64,000 nt of DNA from Sphingomonas sp. CCH21-G11 (lineage in GTDB: Bacteria; Pseudomonadota; Alphaproteobacteria; Sphingomonadales; Sphingomonadaceae). Both the position numbers and the translations under genes were made by a program. Numbering within the stretch: position 1 is the stretch's first letter; the number at the start of each line of letters is the position of its first letter. Where the stretch lies: the NCBI RefSeq assembly GCF_001555965.1, contig NZ_LSHX01000002.1, positions 28,526-92,525 on the forward strand, in the 5' to 3' direction. Below are positions 1-8,807 of the stretch, piece after piece. The notes under the pieces are model-generated. The model was not told where the DNA came from, searched no databases, and was given only the letters and a program-made list of their open reading frames with translations.

Positions 1-1
1 G

Positions 2-721
2 GCGGCGCTCGACGATCTCGCCGCATCGATCGCGGCGCGCGGGCTGATCCAGCCGATCGTCGTGCGTCCGCACGGCAAGGAATACCAGATCGTTGCCGGC
101 GAACGCCGCTGGCGCGCCGCCCAGCGTGCACGGCTGCACGAGGTGCCGGTGATCGTCCGCGATCTCGACGATGCCGAGACGCTGGAAATCGCGCTGCTCG
201 AGAATATCCAGCGCGAGGACCTGAATGCGATCGAGGAAGCCGACGCCTATGCCAAGCTGATCAAGGAATATGGGCATAGCCAGGAGGCGCTGGCCAAGCT
301 GGTCCACAAATCGCGCAGCCATGTCGCCAATCTGATGCGCCTGCTCGACCTGCCGCCCGAGGTGCAGCGCCACGTCATCGACGGCACGCTGACGATGGGC
401 CACGCCCGCGCGCTGGTCAACGCGCCGGACCCGGAGGCGCTGGCGGCGCGCGTCATCGCGCGTGGCCTGTCGGTGCGCGAGACCGAAAAGCTGGCGCGCG
501 ACGCCAAGCCGGGCGGGCAGGGTGCTGGCGAATCGCGCCGGACGACCCGCAATCCGACCGCGGATGCCGATATTTCTGCCTTGGAACAACAACTTGGCGA
601 CGTACTCGGCCTGGGGGTGCGGATCGCGCATGGCGACAAGGGCGGCACGCTGACGATCAGCTACGCCTCGCTCGACCAGCTCGATATGGTCTGTCAGCGG
701 CTGAGCGGGGATGTGATCTGA
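2..721 (+). CDS. parB: Chromosome-partitioning protein ParB, 5' end cut off by window
   Basis: The frame is open from the first bases, so the N-terminus lies outside the window; 239 residues are visible. ParB binds parS centromere sites, loads as a CTP-dependent clamp and works with ParA in origin segregation. Visible features are the CTP-binding motif region with GERRWRAAQRA, then the box ENIQREDLNAIEEA, then the helix-turn-helix around SQEALAKLVHKSRSHVANLM followed by LTMGHARALV, and a C-terminal dimerisation region that ends in LSGDVI. The order and spacing match chromosomal ParB/Spo0J/Noc proteins. parA would be expected upstream but cannot be seen. Identification is secure; only the start is missing. 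Confidence 0.96.
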   Translation, partial: AALDDLAASIAARGLIQPIVVRPHGKEYQIVAGERRWRAAQRARLHEVPVIVRDLDDAETLEIALLENIQREDLNAIEEADAYAKLIKEYGHSQEALAKLVHKSRSHVANLMRLLDLPPEVQRHVIDGTLTMGHARALVNAPDPEALAARVIARGLSVRETEKLARDAKPGGQGAGESRRTTRNPTADADISALEQQLGDVLGLGVRIAHGDKGGTLTISYASLDQLDMVCQRLSGDVI

Positions 722-752
722 CGCGCGGCCGCACCCGGCGCCCACCCGCCCC

Positions 753-2606
753 TTACATCACCGGCAACGCGACATAGGACCCGCCGCACACGCGATGCGT
801 CGCCTTGCGGAAATCGCTCGCCTTCGCCGTATAGATATTGGGAACGAAGGTCTGCGGGTTGCGGTCGATCACCGGGAACCAGGTCGACTGGACCTGTACC
901 ATCAGTCGATGCCCCTTGCGGAACACGTGATCATGATCGCGCAGCGGCACATCCCAGGCGCGCACCTGATCGGCGACCAGCGGCTTGGCGACCGCATTGC
1001 CGTCGAGCCAGCGTCCGCGCCGCACCTCCATTGCCACGGGTAGCTGATAGCCGTTGAGCGTCTTGAGATAGTCGGCCGGCACCGGTTCGTAGTTGTCGGG
1101 GAAGACGTCGATCAGCTTGACGACCATGTCGGCGTCGGTACCGCTGGTCGCCGCCATCAGCCGCGCGGCGATCGCACCGGTGACGGTCAGGTCGCTTTCC
1201 AGCGGCGCGCTGACATAGGTGAGCACGTCGGGCCGCCCGTCGACGAACCGCTGGTCGGCGGCTTCCCACCATTGCCATTCGGGCGAGGGATAGGTGCGTG
1301 AGATCGGGCGCGCGCGGAACGGCACCGGGCTCGCCGGATCGGAGACATAATCGCGGCACGCCGTGTCGGCCGGCGCGGTGAACGACAGGCTGCCGTCGGT
1401 GTGCAGGTAAAGGTTGCGCATCTCGCGCGGTTTGGGCGGCCATTGCGCATAGTCGCGCCATTGCCACGATCCGCTCTGGAACATCTTCGCTTCGAATCGC
1501 GGCTGCGCGCCCTTGCCATGCAGCCAGTAGCGAAAGAACGGCGCTTCGACATCACGGCGGAATTCGGTGCCGCTCTCGACCCCCATCGGGATGTTGCCCA
1601 GCCGGTCGCCCGGCGAGCGCCAGCTGCCGTGATTCCACGGCCCCGCGACCATCAGGTTCAGTCCGTCGGGATCGTCCTGCTCCATCCGCTCATAGATTTT
1701 CCAGCTGCCGCTCGGATCCTCCTGATCCCAGAAGCCCGCGACGTGGAGCGTCGGCACCGTGGTGCGTCCAAGCCGGTCGGTCCAGTGTTGGCGACGCCAG
1801 TGGTCGTCATAGTCGGGATGCGCGATCATCGCGGTCAGCATCGGCACGGTGCCGCGCATATACTGGCTGTCGAGATTGCTGACCGGCCCCAGCTTCAGGA
1901 AGAAGTCGTAACTGTCGACAAACCCGCTGCCATAGGGAAATTCGGCATTCTCCTTGTTGTGCTGCAGCGAATAGAGCCAGTCGGTCGCATAGGTGAGCCG
2001 CATCGCGCCATAGCGATGCAGGTCGTCGTTGAGCCACCAGTCGTTCCACGCCGCCTGCGGGCTGACCGCCTTCAGCGCGGGATGCGGGCGGGCGAGCGCG
2101 ATCGCGGCGGCATAGCCGGGATAGCTGACCCCCCACATCCCGACGCGGCCGTTGTTTGCGGGCACGCGCTTCACCAGCCAGTCGATCGTGTCATAGGCGT
2201 CGGTCGCTTCATCGACCGCCTTCGACCCCGCCGGCGCCAATTCCATCGACATGGTGAACTTGCCGTCCGACTTGAAGCGGCCGCGCATGTTCTGGAACAC
2301 CAGGATATAGCCGTCCTCGGCCATGTATTGCATCGTGCGCGGGGTTTGCGGCGGCGGCGCGTCGGGCACGCCATAAGGGGTGCGCTGAAGCAGGATCGGC
2401 AGCGGCCCCGATTTGCCGACGGGGCGCATGATCACCGTCTGCAGCCGCGCGCCGTCGCGCATCGGGATCATCACTTCCTCGAAGGTGAAGGCGGCGGTGG
2501 GCTGGGCCTGCGGCGCGGATTGCGGCGCCGGCTGGGCCTGGGGTCGCGCCAGCGCACTCGAAGCCGCAAGCAGCAATGCCAGCGCCAGACCTGTCCTCAC
2601 CCGCAT
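753..2606 (-). CDS. Secreted CocE/NonD-family hydrolase (X-Pro dipeptidyl-peptidase S15 type)
   Basis: This 617-residue protein has an N-terminal signal peptide (residues 1-20, ending SALA) and then an Ala/Gln/Pro-rich linker. The alpha/beta-hydrolase core carries the nucleophile elbow G159-V-S161-Y-P-G. A likely acid is in FWDQEDPSG and the likely catalytic histidine is in GPWNHGSW. The C-terminal part from about residue 380 resembles the jelly-roll domain of CocE and alpha-amino-acid ester hydrolases. Such enzymes cleave esters or amides of acylated amino acids, beta-lactam side chains or X-Pro peptides, probably in the periplasm here. A GAGGGAG ribosome site precedes the ATG. It stands alone, convergent with parB. 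The precise substrate cannot be read from sequence. Confidence 0.9.
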   Translation of the reverse strand: MRVRTGLALALLLAASSALARPQAQPAPQSAPQAQPTAAFTFEEVMIPMRDGARLQTVIMRPVGKSGPLPILLQRTPYGVPDAPPPQTPRTMQYMAEDGYILVFQNMRGRFKSDGKFTMSMELAPAGSKAVDEATDAYDTIDWLVKRVPANNGRVGMWGVSYPGYAAAIALARPHPALKAVSPQAAWNDWWLNDDLHRYGAMRLTYATDWLYSLQHNKENAEFPYGSGFVDSYDFFLKLGPVSNLDSQYMRGTVPMLTAMIAHPDYDDHWRRQHWTDRLGRTTVPTLHVAGFWDQEDPSGSWKIYERMEQDDPDGLNLMVAGPWNHGSWRSPGDRLGNIPMGVESGTEFRRDVEAPFFRYWLHGKGAQPRFEAKMFQSGSWQWRDYAQWPPKPREMRNLYLHTDGSLSFTAPADTACRDYVSDPASPVPFRARPISRTYPSPEWQWWEAADQRFVDGRPDVLTYVSAPLESDLTVTGAIAARLMAATSGTDADMVVKLIDVFPDNYEPVPADYLKTLNGYQLPVAMEVRRGRWLDGNAVAKPLVADQVRAWDVPLRDHDHVFRKGHRLMVQVQSTWFPVIDRNPQTFVPNIYTAKASDFRKATHRVCGGSYVALPVM

Positions 2607-2700
2607 CGCCCGCTCCCTCGATTACCCGGCTGCCAGATCAGCCGATCGGGGCTGGCTTGTCGAGGGGGACCAAGGAGACAGAATGGCCCTAATGCAATCT

Positions 2701-2782
2701 CGTCGCCCCGGGCTTGACCCGGGGCTCCGCTTCTCTTGCGACGGCTGAGGCAGCGGGACCCCGGGTCAAGCCCGGGGCGACG
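2701..2782. repeat. 24-bp perfect inverted repeat with 34-bp spacer (intergenic hairpin element)
   Basis: Positions 2701-2724 and 2759-2782 are perfect reverse complements; the left arm begins CGTCGCCCCGGGCTTGACCC. The element lies between the leftward hydrolase gene and the leftward pheA gene. Sequences of the form CGTC(A/G)CCCCGGGCTTGACCC are familiar intergenic repeats in sphingomonad genomes (recalled knowledge, not searched). It may form a strong RNA hairpin at the end of the pheA transcript, although no T-run follows it. Confidence 0.75.
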
Positions 2783-2801
2783 GCAATGGGTGACAAACTG
2801 A

Positions 2802-2838
2802 AAGCCCCTCCCCTTCAGGGGAGGGGTTGGGGTGGGGC
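2802..2838. repeat. 37-bp hairpin repeat, copy 1 (identical copy at 63925)
   Basis: The element contains the palindrome CCCCTCCCC-TTCA-GGGGAGGGG followed by TTGGGGTGGGGC. The same 37 bases recur exactly at 63925-63961. It sits 26 bases from the 3' end of the leftward pheA gene, a place typical of REP-like elements or transcript-end hairpins. Confidence 0.8.
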
Positions 2839-2864
2839 CTCTCCACCAAAGCGCCCTCGCAACG

Positions 2865-3779
2865 CTACCCCCGCCGGCGCGCGCTCGGATAGGTGCCGAG
2901 CAGCCGCACCCATTTGGTGTGAAAGGCCAGTTCCTCCAGCGCGCGGTCGACCGCCGGGTCGCCGGGCGCGCCCTCGATATCGGCGTAGAATTGCGTGGCG
3001 GCGAAGCTGCCGCCGGTCTGATAGCTTTCCAGCTTGGTCATGTTGATGCCGTTGGTGGCAAAGGCACCCAGCGCCTTGTAGAGCGCGGCGGGGATGTTGC
3101 GTACTTCAAAGATGAAGGTCGTCATCTGGTCGCGTGCGGGCTCAATCGTCCCCGCGGCACGGGCCAGCACGACGAAGCGCGTCGTGTTGTGCCCGGCATC
3201 CGCGATATCGTCCGCCAGCAGGTTGAGGCCGTAGAGCGCGGCCGCCGCCGCCGGAGCGAGCGCGCCGACCGCCGGATCGGCGCGCTCGGCGACCAGGGCG
3301 GCGGCACCCGCCGTGTCGGCATAGGCGAGGGGAGCGATCCCGCGGGCGCGTAACCAGTGGCGACATTGGCCCAGCGCCTGTTCGTGGCTCATCACCTGGC
3401 GCACCTCGTCGATCGTCCCGCTCGCCATCAGCGCGTGGCGGATCGGCAGAAAGGTCTCGCCGGTGATGAACAGGTCCGATTCGGGCAGCAGGAAATGGAT
3501 GTCGGCGACGCGCCCGTGCAGCGAATTTTCGATCGGAATGATCGCGCGGCCCGCCCGCCCGTCGCGCACCGCATCGATCGCGTCGGTGAAGCTGAAACAG
3601 GGGAGCGGCAGCCCGTCGGGCAGGGCGAGCTGCTGCGCGACATGGCTGTTCGCGCCCGGTGCGCCCTGAAATGCGACCGCGCGCGCGGGATCGGCGGCGG
3701 CGGCGGCGGTCATCGCCGCGATGATCGGGCGCGCAGGCGCGGCATAGCTCTGGACGGCGGGCGCGGAGGGTCCGGACAT
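2865..3779 (-). CDS. pheA: Prephenate dehydratase
   Basis: A monofunctional prephenate dehydratase of 304 residues that converts prephenate to phenylpyruvate for phenylalanine synthesis in the cytoplasm. The catalytic PDT domain spans about residues 33-210, starting AVAFQGAPGANSH and including IPIENSLHGRV, and has the T-R-F catalytic motif at residues 200-202 (NTTRFVVLA). A regulatory ACT domain follows from about residue 219, with KLESYQ at 249-254 in the place of the usual ESRP phenylalanine-binding motif. The first ~30 residues are Ala/Pro rich, so Met23 could be the real start. It is divergent from the cytochrome c gene, an order I associate with sphingomonads. Confidence 0.95.
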   Translation of the reverse strand: MSGPSAPAVQSYAAPARPIIAAMTAAAAADPARAVAFQGAPGANSHVAQQLALPDGLPLPCFSFTDAIDAVRDGRAGRAIIPIENSLHGRVADIHFLLPESDLFITGETFLPIRHALMASGTIDEVRQVMSHEQALGQCRHWLRARGIAPLAYADTAGAAALVAERADPAVGALAPAAAAALYGLNLLADDIADAGHNTTRFVVLARAAGTIEPARDQMTTFIFEVRNIPAALYKALGAFATNGINMTKLESYQTGGSFAATQFYADIEGAPGDPAVDRALEELAFHTKWVRLLGTYPSARRRG

Positions 3780-3896
3780 GGGGCTGACCGCCTATCGGCC
3801 CGTGGAGGGGGACGCAAGCTCGGCTTGCGGTGCACAAAAGCCTTTACTAAAGGGGCACCACTTTCCCGATGGGCTTTGATTGGACGTTCTCACAAC

Positions 3897-4559
3897 ATGG
3901 ATAGTCGCACGAACACGATCGCTGGATGGGTTTTGGCGGGCTGCGTCGCGGCACTCGGCCTGACGATCGGCAGCGAAATGGTGTTCGAATCCGAGCGCCC
4001 GGAGAAGATGGGCTATCCGATCGCCGGCGTCGAGGCGGGCGGCGAGGGTGGTGGCGAGGCCGAAGTGCCGATCGCGACGCTGCTGGCCAGCGCCGATGTC
4101 GCCGCGGGCCAGGCGAGCTTTCAGAAATGCGCGTCATGCCACTCGATCAACGCCGGCGGCGCGAACGGCATCGGCCCCAACCTGCACGGCATTGTCGGCA
4201 AGCCGCATGCGGCGGTGGCGGGATTCGCCTATTCCGACGCGCTCAAGGCGGTTGGGGGCCCGTGGGATTTCGATGCGCTCAACGCCTGGCTGACCAGCCC
4301 GCGCAAATATGCGTCGGGCACCAAGATGAGCTTCGCCGGCCTGTCCGACCCGCAGGAACGCGCCAACGTTATCGCCTATCTGAACAGCCAGGGCTCGAAC
4401 CTGCCGCTGCCCGCGGCACCGGCCGACGCCGCGACCGATGCCGAGGCGAATGTCGCCGACGCGGGCTCGACCGGTGATCTGGCCGACAACGCGACCGCCG
4501 CGCCGGGCGCGCCCTCGGTCGATCCCGCCGCTGCCGAACGCGCCGCCGACGCGGAGTGA
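3897..4559 (+). CDS. Membrane-anchored class I cytochrome c (CycM/c552-like)
   Basis: The start is the ATG at 3897, since the longer upstream reading is antisense to pheA. The 220-residue product has an N-terminal uncleaved anchor (about residues 8-27), a short linker, then a heme c domain with C78-A-S-C81-H82 and a probable axial Met144 in GTKMSFAG. The fold pattern GPNLHGIVGK ... YSDALK ... WLTSPRKY is that of mitochondrial-type cytochrome c2/c550. Membrane-anchored members shuttle electrons from the bc1 complex to terminal oxidases. Residues from about 171 form an Ala/Asp/Pro-rich acidic tail with no recognised domain. It has its own promoter region, divergent from pheA. Confidence 0.93.
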   Translation: MDSRTNTIAGWVLAGCVAALGLTIGSEMVFESERPEKMGYPIAGVEAGGEGGGEAEVPIATLLASADVAAGQASFQKCASCHSINAGGANGIGPNLHGIVGKPHAAVAGFAYSDALKAVGGPWDFDALNAWLTSPRKYASGTKMSFAGLSDPQERANVIAYLNSQGSNLPLPAAPADAATDAEANVADAGSTGDLADNATAAPGAPSVDPAAAERAADAE

Positions 4560-4602
4560 TCGGGGGCTCGACGCGCCTCCAGGCGCAGGCAGTCGACAGC
4601 CT

Positions 4603-4962
4603 TCACTTCGCCAGCAGCGCGCTCGCCCTTGCCCGGCCCGCATCACGGATCGCGCGGGCCTTTGCTTCCGCTTGCTCGCGGACCAGCCGCGCGTCGGCGC
4701 GCTTGGCCTCGGCATAGACCTTGGCGCGTCGCGCGTCGTAATTACCGCTTTGTCCTGCCTGGTTGAGCATTGCCTCCGCCTCGGCCTCGAGCTTCGCGGC
4801 GCGATCCTCCGCCTCGGCCTCGATCGCGTCGGCCTGCGCCTCGGCGGTGTCGCGAATCTGTTCGGCCTGCCGTTCCTGCGGAGTTGGCGGGGTACAGCCG
4901 CCCGCCACCAGCATGAGCGCAAGCGCGATCATCGCGGTACGGGCGGGGTTCCGAATCGGCAT
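4603..4962 (-). CDS. Small putative lipoprotein with charged alpha-helical repeat region
   Basis: The 119-residue product begins with a basic N-terminus, a hydrophobic stretch and then VAGGC, with C23 as the probable lipidated cysteine. The rest is almost entirely Ala/Glu/Arg/Lys in a long helical pattern ([20 protein letters not shown] and following), likely a coiled coil. It is convergent with the cytochrome c gene. No enzymatic motif is visible. The function is unknown; a periplasmic or outer-membrane structural role is only a guess. The lipobox is not ideal because the -3 position is Ala. Confidence 0.75.
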   Translation of the reverse strand: MPIRNPARTAMIALALMLVAGGCTPPTPQERQAEQIRDTAEAQADAIEAEAEDRAAKLEAEAEAMLNQAGQSGNYDARRAKVYAEAKRADARLVREQAEAKARAIRDAGRARASALLAK

Positions 4963-5153
4963 CGTGTCTTTTCCTGTTCAGCTGTAACCTCATGAAACCC
5001 GCGGCGCGGCGGTTGGTTTCGCCCCCGCCACGATCACGTTGCCGATGCCGCGCGGCATGGTCGGCGCACAGACGCATCGATCGGGTCCGCTGGTGCGGCG
5101 TCGGTCGCGCGACGCGTTTCCCCGCACTGCGGAAACGCTCTAGGGACGAATTC

Positions 5154-6227
5154 ATGCTCACGCGCCTGCGGCTCACCGATTTTCGCAACCACGCGCTTGC
5201 CACGCTGATGCCGGGGCCGGGTCGCGTGGTGCTGACCGGGGACAATGGCGCGGGCAAGACCAATGTGCTGGAGGCGATTTCGCTGCTTGCCCCCGGTCGC
5301 GGCCTGCGGCGCGCCGCACTTGGCGACATGGCGCGCCAGCACGGGCCCGGCGGCTTCGGCGTGGCCGCGATGCTGGGCGACGGCGTGTCGATCGCCACCG
5401 GGGCGGAAGCCGCCGCGCCCGAACGCCGGATCGTGCGGATCAACGACGCGCCGGCGCCGGCCAGCGCGCTTGCCGAGCGGCTGACGGTACTTTGGCTGAC
5501 CCCGGCGATGGACCGGCTGTTCGTCGACGCGGCCGGCGATCGTCGTCGCTTCCTCGACCGGCTGACGCTGGCGCTCGCGTCCGGGCACGGGGTGCAGTCG
5601 ACGCGCTACGAAGCCGCGATGCGCGAGCGCAACCGGCTGCTTGCCGACGATCGTCCGGCCGATCCGGCCTGGCTCGCCGCGCTGGAGCGCCGCATGGCCG
5701 AACATGGTGCGGCGATCGATGCGGCACGGCGCGAGACGCTGGCGCTGCTTCAGGCCGAATTGGACGTCGCCGGCGCGGCACCCTTCCCCAGCGCCGCGCT
5801 CGAACTCACCGGCTGGCAGGGCGACGCCGCGGCTTTGCTCGACCAACTGGCGCGGGGTCGCGCGCGCGATCGCGCCGCCGGGCGGGCGCTGTCCGGCCCG
5901 CATCGCTGCGACCTGGCCGTCACGCATCGTGAGAAGGATCAGCCCGCGCATCTCTGCTCGACCGGCGAGCAAAAGGCGCTGCTGATCGGTATCGTGCTGG
6001 CCCACGCCGCGCTGGTCGCCCGCCGCATCGCGCGCGCGCCGGTGCTGCTGCTCGATGAAGTCGCCGCGCATCTCGACCCCGTCCGGCGCGCCGCGCTGTT
6101 CGATCGGCTGGCTAATCTGGGCCAGGTGTGGATGACCGGCACTGAACCGACGCTCTTCGACACGATCGCCGGGTCGGCGACACATTTCACCGTGGGGCCC
6201 GACGGCATCCTCCTCCGTCAACCTTGA
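5154..6227 (+). CDS. recF: DNA replication/repair protein RecF
   Basis: RecF (357 residues) is an SMC-like ATPase that helps load RecA at single-strand gaps. The start at 5154 gives the typical N-terminus [13 protein letters not shown]. The Walker A motif GDNGAGKTN is at about residues 29-37, the ABC-type signature is [11 protein letters not shown], and Walker B is [13 protein letters not shown]. The length fits the family. In many bacteria recF lies beside dnaA-dnaN-gyrB; here it stands between a small lipoprotein gene and an RNA helicase gene, as is common in alphaproteobacteria. The upstream 190 bp hold no other gene. Confidence 0.96.
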   Translation: MLTRLRLTDFRNHALATLMPGPGRVVLTGDNGAGKTNVLEAISLLAPGRGLRRAALGDMARQHGPGGFGVAAMLGDGVSIATGAEAAAPERRIVRINDAPAPASALAERLTVLWLTPAMDRLFVDAAGDRRRFLDRLTLALASGHGVQSTRYEAAMRERNRLLADDRPADPAWLAALERRMAEHGAAIDAARRETLALLQAELDVAGAAPFPSAALELTGWQGDAAALLDQLARGRARDRAAGRALSGPHRCDLAVTHREKDQPAHLCSTGEQKALLIGIVLAHAALVARRIARAPVLLLDEVAAHLDPVRRAALFDRLANLGQVWMTGTEPTLFDTIAGSATHFTVGPDGILLRQP

Positions 6228-6413
6228 CTTTCCGGGCGAACGCGCCTATTTGCCGCGTCGCAGCACGGCCTCATGCAGCGTGATCGGGCGACATTCTCGC
6301 CCCGGCTCGGCCCTTTTGCTCCACCGGCTTCCCTAGTCACGCGGGTCGTCAATCTCGACCCCGGCCGTCGTGCGTCTGTGCGCGGCGCAGCCGACCTATA
6401 TTCAGGAACTTTT

Positions 6414-7766
6414 ATGACATTCCAGTCGCTTGGCCTTTCCAAGGCCGTGCTCGACGCGCTTGCGTCCAAGAATTACACCGACCCCACGCCGATTCAGCGC
6501 CAAGCGATCCCCGCGCTGCTCGACGGCCGCGACCTGCTCGGCATCGCCCAGACCGGCACCGGCAAGACCGCGGCGTTCATCGCGCCGTCGATCGACAATC
6601 TGGTCAAGGCCAATGAACGGCGCAAGCCGATGCGCTGCCGCATGCTGGTGCTCGCCCCCACGCGCGAACTGGCCAGCCAGATCGCCGACAGCGCGCGCGC
6701 CTATGCCAAATTTACCAAGCTGACCGTCGCCACCGTGTTTGGCGGCGTGCCGATCGCGCGCAACCGCCGCGACACGTCGGCGGGTGTCGACATCCTGGTT
6801 GCCACCCCGGGCCGCTTGATGGACCTGATCGAACAGCGCTGCATGAGCCTGGGCGACCTCGAGATCCTGGTGCTCGATGAGGCCGACCAGATGCTCGACC
6901 TGGGCTTCATCCATACCCTGCGCAAGATCGTGGCGATGCTGCCCAAGAACCGCCAGTCGCTGTTCTTCTCGGCGACCATGCCCAAGGACATCAAGGACCT
7001 CGCCGACAAGTTCCTGACCGATCCGGTCGAGGTCAAGGTTGCGCCGGTCGCCACCACCGCCGAACGCGTCGAGCAATATGTCACCTTCGTCAATCAGGCG
7101 GAAAAGCAGGCGCTGCTGACCTTGTTCTTCCAGAAGAACGAAATCGACCGCGCGCTTGTCTTCACCCGCACCAAGCACGGTGCCGACCGGGTCGTGAAGC
7201 TGCTGGCGTCGAACGGCATCGCGTCCAACGCGATCCACGGCAACAAGAGCCAGCCGCAGCGCGAAAAGGCGCTGGCGGAGTTCCGTGCCGGCAAGGTGCC
7301 GATCCTGGTCGCCACCGACATCGCCGCGCGCGGCATCGACGTGTCGGGGGTCAGCCATGTCGTCAATTTCGAGCTGCCCAATGTCGCCGAACAATATGTC
7401 CACCGCATCGGCCGCACCGCGCGCGCCGGGGCGGATGGCGTCGCCTTCGCCTTCTGTGCCGAGGACGAGCGCGCCTATCTGCGCAGCATCGAGAAGCTGA
7501 CCCGCCAGTCGATCTCGGTCGTGCCGCTGCCCGCCAATTTCCAGGCGGAGGCGGATCGCATCAAGTCGAGCCGCGTCGGCCCGATCCCGGCCGAACGCCC
7601 GGAACGTCCGCGCCAGCAACAGGGCCCGCGCCGTCCGCGTGCCACGCATTCGGCGCAGCCGGCGGGTGCCGGTCGCCCCGGCGGCAATCGCGGCGGCGGC
7701 AATCGTCGTGGCCGTGGCGGCGGCGGCGGCGGCGGCGGCCGTCGTCCGGCCAGCGCCCAGGGCTGA
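6414..7766 (+). CDS. DEAD-box ATP-dependent RNA helicase (RhlE-like)
   Basis: The 450-residue product starts at the ATG at 6414, preceded by AGGAA; this gives the normal Q-motif N-terminus (MTFQSLGLSKAVLDAL). All helicase motifs are visible: PTPIQRQAIP, AQTGTGKT (45-52), PTRELASQI, TPGRLMDL, VLDEADQMLD, SAT, and in the second domain ATDIAARGIDV and HRIGRTARAG. A low-complexity tail rich in Gly, Arg and Pro follows from about residue 385, ending in a run of eight glycines; such tails aid RNA binding. RhlE-type helicases remodel rRNA and mRNA, often at low temperature. The longer in-frame reading upstream to 6273 lacks a family-like sequence and was not chosen. Confidence 0.95.
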   Translation: MTFQSLGLSKAVLDALASKNYTDPTPIQRQAIPALLDGRDLLGIAQTGTGKTAAFIAPSIDNLVKANERRKPMRCRMLVLAPTRELASQIADSARAYAKFTKLTVATVFGGVPIARNRRDTSAGVDILVATPGRLMDLIEQRCMSLGDLEILVLDEADQMLDLGFIHTLRKIVAMLPKNRQSLFFSATMPKDIKDLADKFLTDPVEVKVAPVATTAERVEQYVTFVNQAEKQALLTLFFQKNEIDRALVFTRTKHGADRVVKLLASNGIASNAIHGNKSQPQREKALAEFRAGKVPILVATDIAARGIDVSGVSHVVNFELPNVAEQYVHRIGRTARAGADGVAFAFCAEDERAYLRSIEKLTRQSISVVPLPANFQAEADRIKSSRVGPIPAERPERPRQQQGPRRPRATHSAQPAGAGRPGGNRGGGNRRGRGGGGGGGGRRPASAQG

Positions 7767-7808
7767 CCGGCGCGCGGACGCGCCAAAACCTGATCCATAG
7801 CCACGTCG

Positions 7809-7876
7809 CCCCAGCGAAAGCTGGGGCCTCGGGCCAATTGCGCGCACTGACAGCATGAGAGACCAGCTTTCGCTGG
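7809..7876. repeat. Paired hairpins CCAGCGAAAGCTGG / CCAGCTTTCGCTGG
   Basis: CCCCAGC-GAAA-GCTGGGG at 7809-7826 forms a hairpin with a GAAA tetraloop. Its exact reverse complement core lies at 7863-7876, so the two can also pair with each other across about 38 bases. It lies between the helicase and TSUP genes. This is another CGTC-C-CC-type intergenic repeat and could end the helicase transcript, although no T-run follows it. Confidence 0.7.
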
Positions 7877-7959
7877 CCTGACGGCTGGGGTGTCCCGGAG
7901 TTGAAACAGCGCAGGCGCGCACCATTGCCGCGCGGCCCTGATCCGCTATCGGAGCCCGC

Positions 7960-8736
7960 ATGAACCCGGTCACCGCCTCCCTGCTCGCCGCGCTCGCCGG
8001 ATTGCTCGGCGGCGCGATGAACGCGCTGGCCGGGGGCGGCACCTTTGCCACCATGCCGACGCTGGTCGCGCTCGGCCTTCCCGCCCCGGTCGCCAACGCA
8101 ACGAGCAACGTCGCCCTGCAACCGGGCGCGATCGCCAGCGCATGGTCGTACCGGACGGGGCTTGAGCCGATCGGCGGCCTGTCGGTTCGTGCGCTGGGCA
8201 TGGTGACCTTTGCCGGCGGGCTGATCGGCAGCCTGCTGCTCGTCGCGACGCCGACGCGGGTCTTCGACCTGCTCATCCCCTGGCTGCTGCTGATCGCGAC
8301 GCTCGCGCTGATCTTCGGCCGGCGGGCGAGTGCGGCGCTGCACGCCCGCCTGACGATCGGTCAGCGCACGCTGGTCGTCGCCCAGGCGCTGCTCGGCACC
8401 TATGGCGGCTATTTCGGCGGTGGCGTCGGCCTGATGATGACCGCAACCTGGGGGCTGCTCGCCGGCGTGATGCCGCACCGGCTGATGGCGGCGCGCACGC
8501 TGATGCTCGCGATTGCGAATGCCGCGGCGACGCTGATCTTCGTGTTCGCCGGCATCGTTTCCTGGGGGTTGTGCGTCCCGATGCTGATCGGGGCGACCGC
8601 CGGCGGCTATGGCGGCGCGGCACTGGGCAAGCGGCTGGCCCCGGCGCTGATCCGGGGTTGGACGATCGTCGTCACCTGCGTGACCACCGCGATCTTCTTT
8701 TTGCGCGCCTATTTTCCGAATATTGCCCTATTCTGA
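7960..8736 (+). CDS. TSUP family membrane permease (TauE/SafE sulfite/sulfonate exporter type)
   Basis: A 258-residue, highly hydrophobic protein with about eight predicted membrane segments in two similar halves. The first repeat starts AALAGLLGGAMNALAGGGTF and the second has GTYGGYFGGGVGLMM; these glycine-rich openings are typical of TauE/SafE proteins. Family members move sulfite, sulfoacetate or other small sulfonated or carboxylated anions through the inner membrane. The next two genes encode a cytochrome b and a sulfite-oxidase-fold molybdoenzyme, so a link to sulfite is attractive but unproved; the 71-bp gap does not show co-transcription. Confidence 0.88.
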   Translation: MNPVTASLLAALAGLLGGAMNALAGGGTFATMPTLVALGLPAPVANATSNVALQPGAIASAWSYRTGLEPIGGLSVRALGMVTFAGGLIGSLLLVATPTRVFDLLIPWLLLIATLALIFGRRASAALHARLTIGQRTLVVAQALLGTYGGYFGGGVGLMMTATWGLLAGVMPHRLMAARTLMLAIANAAATLIFVFAGIVSWGLCVPMLIGATAGGYGGAALGKRLAPALIRGWTIVVTCVTTAIFFLRAYFPNIALF

Positions 8737-8807
8737 TGTCGCTGCGGCGGGGCCCCTGCTGCAACCGCAATTTTGATCTAGGCTCGCCTCTGAAGGGGAC
8801 TGGAGGG

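Noticed and set aside
7680..7740. GGC-rich tandem repeat
   Set aside because: It encodes the Gly/Arg tail of the RNA helicase and is a coding low-complexity region, not a separate repeat element.
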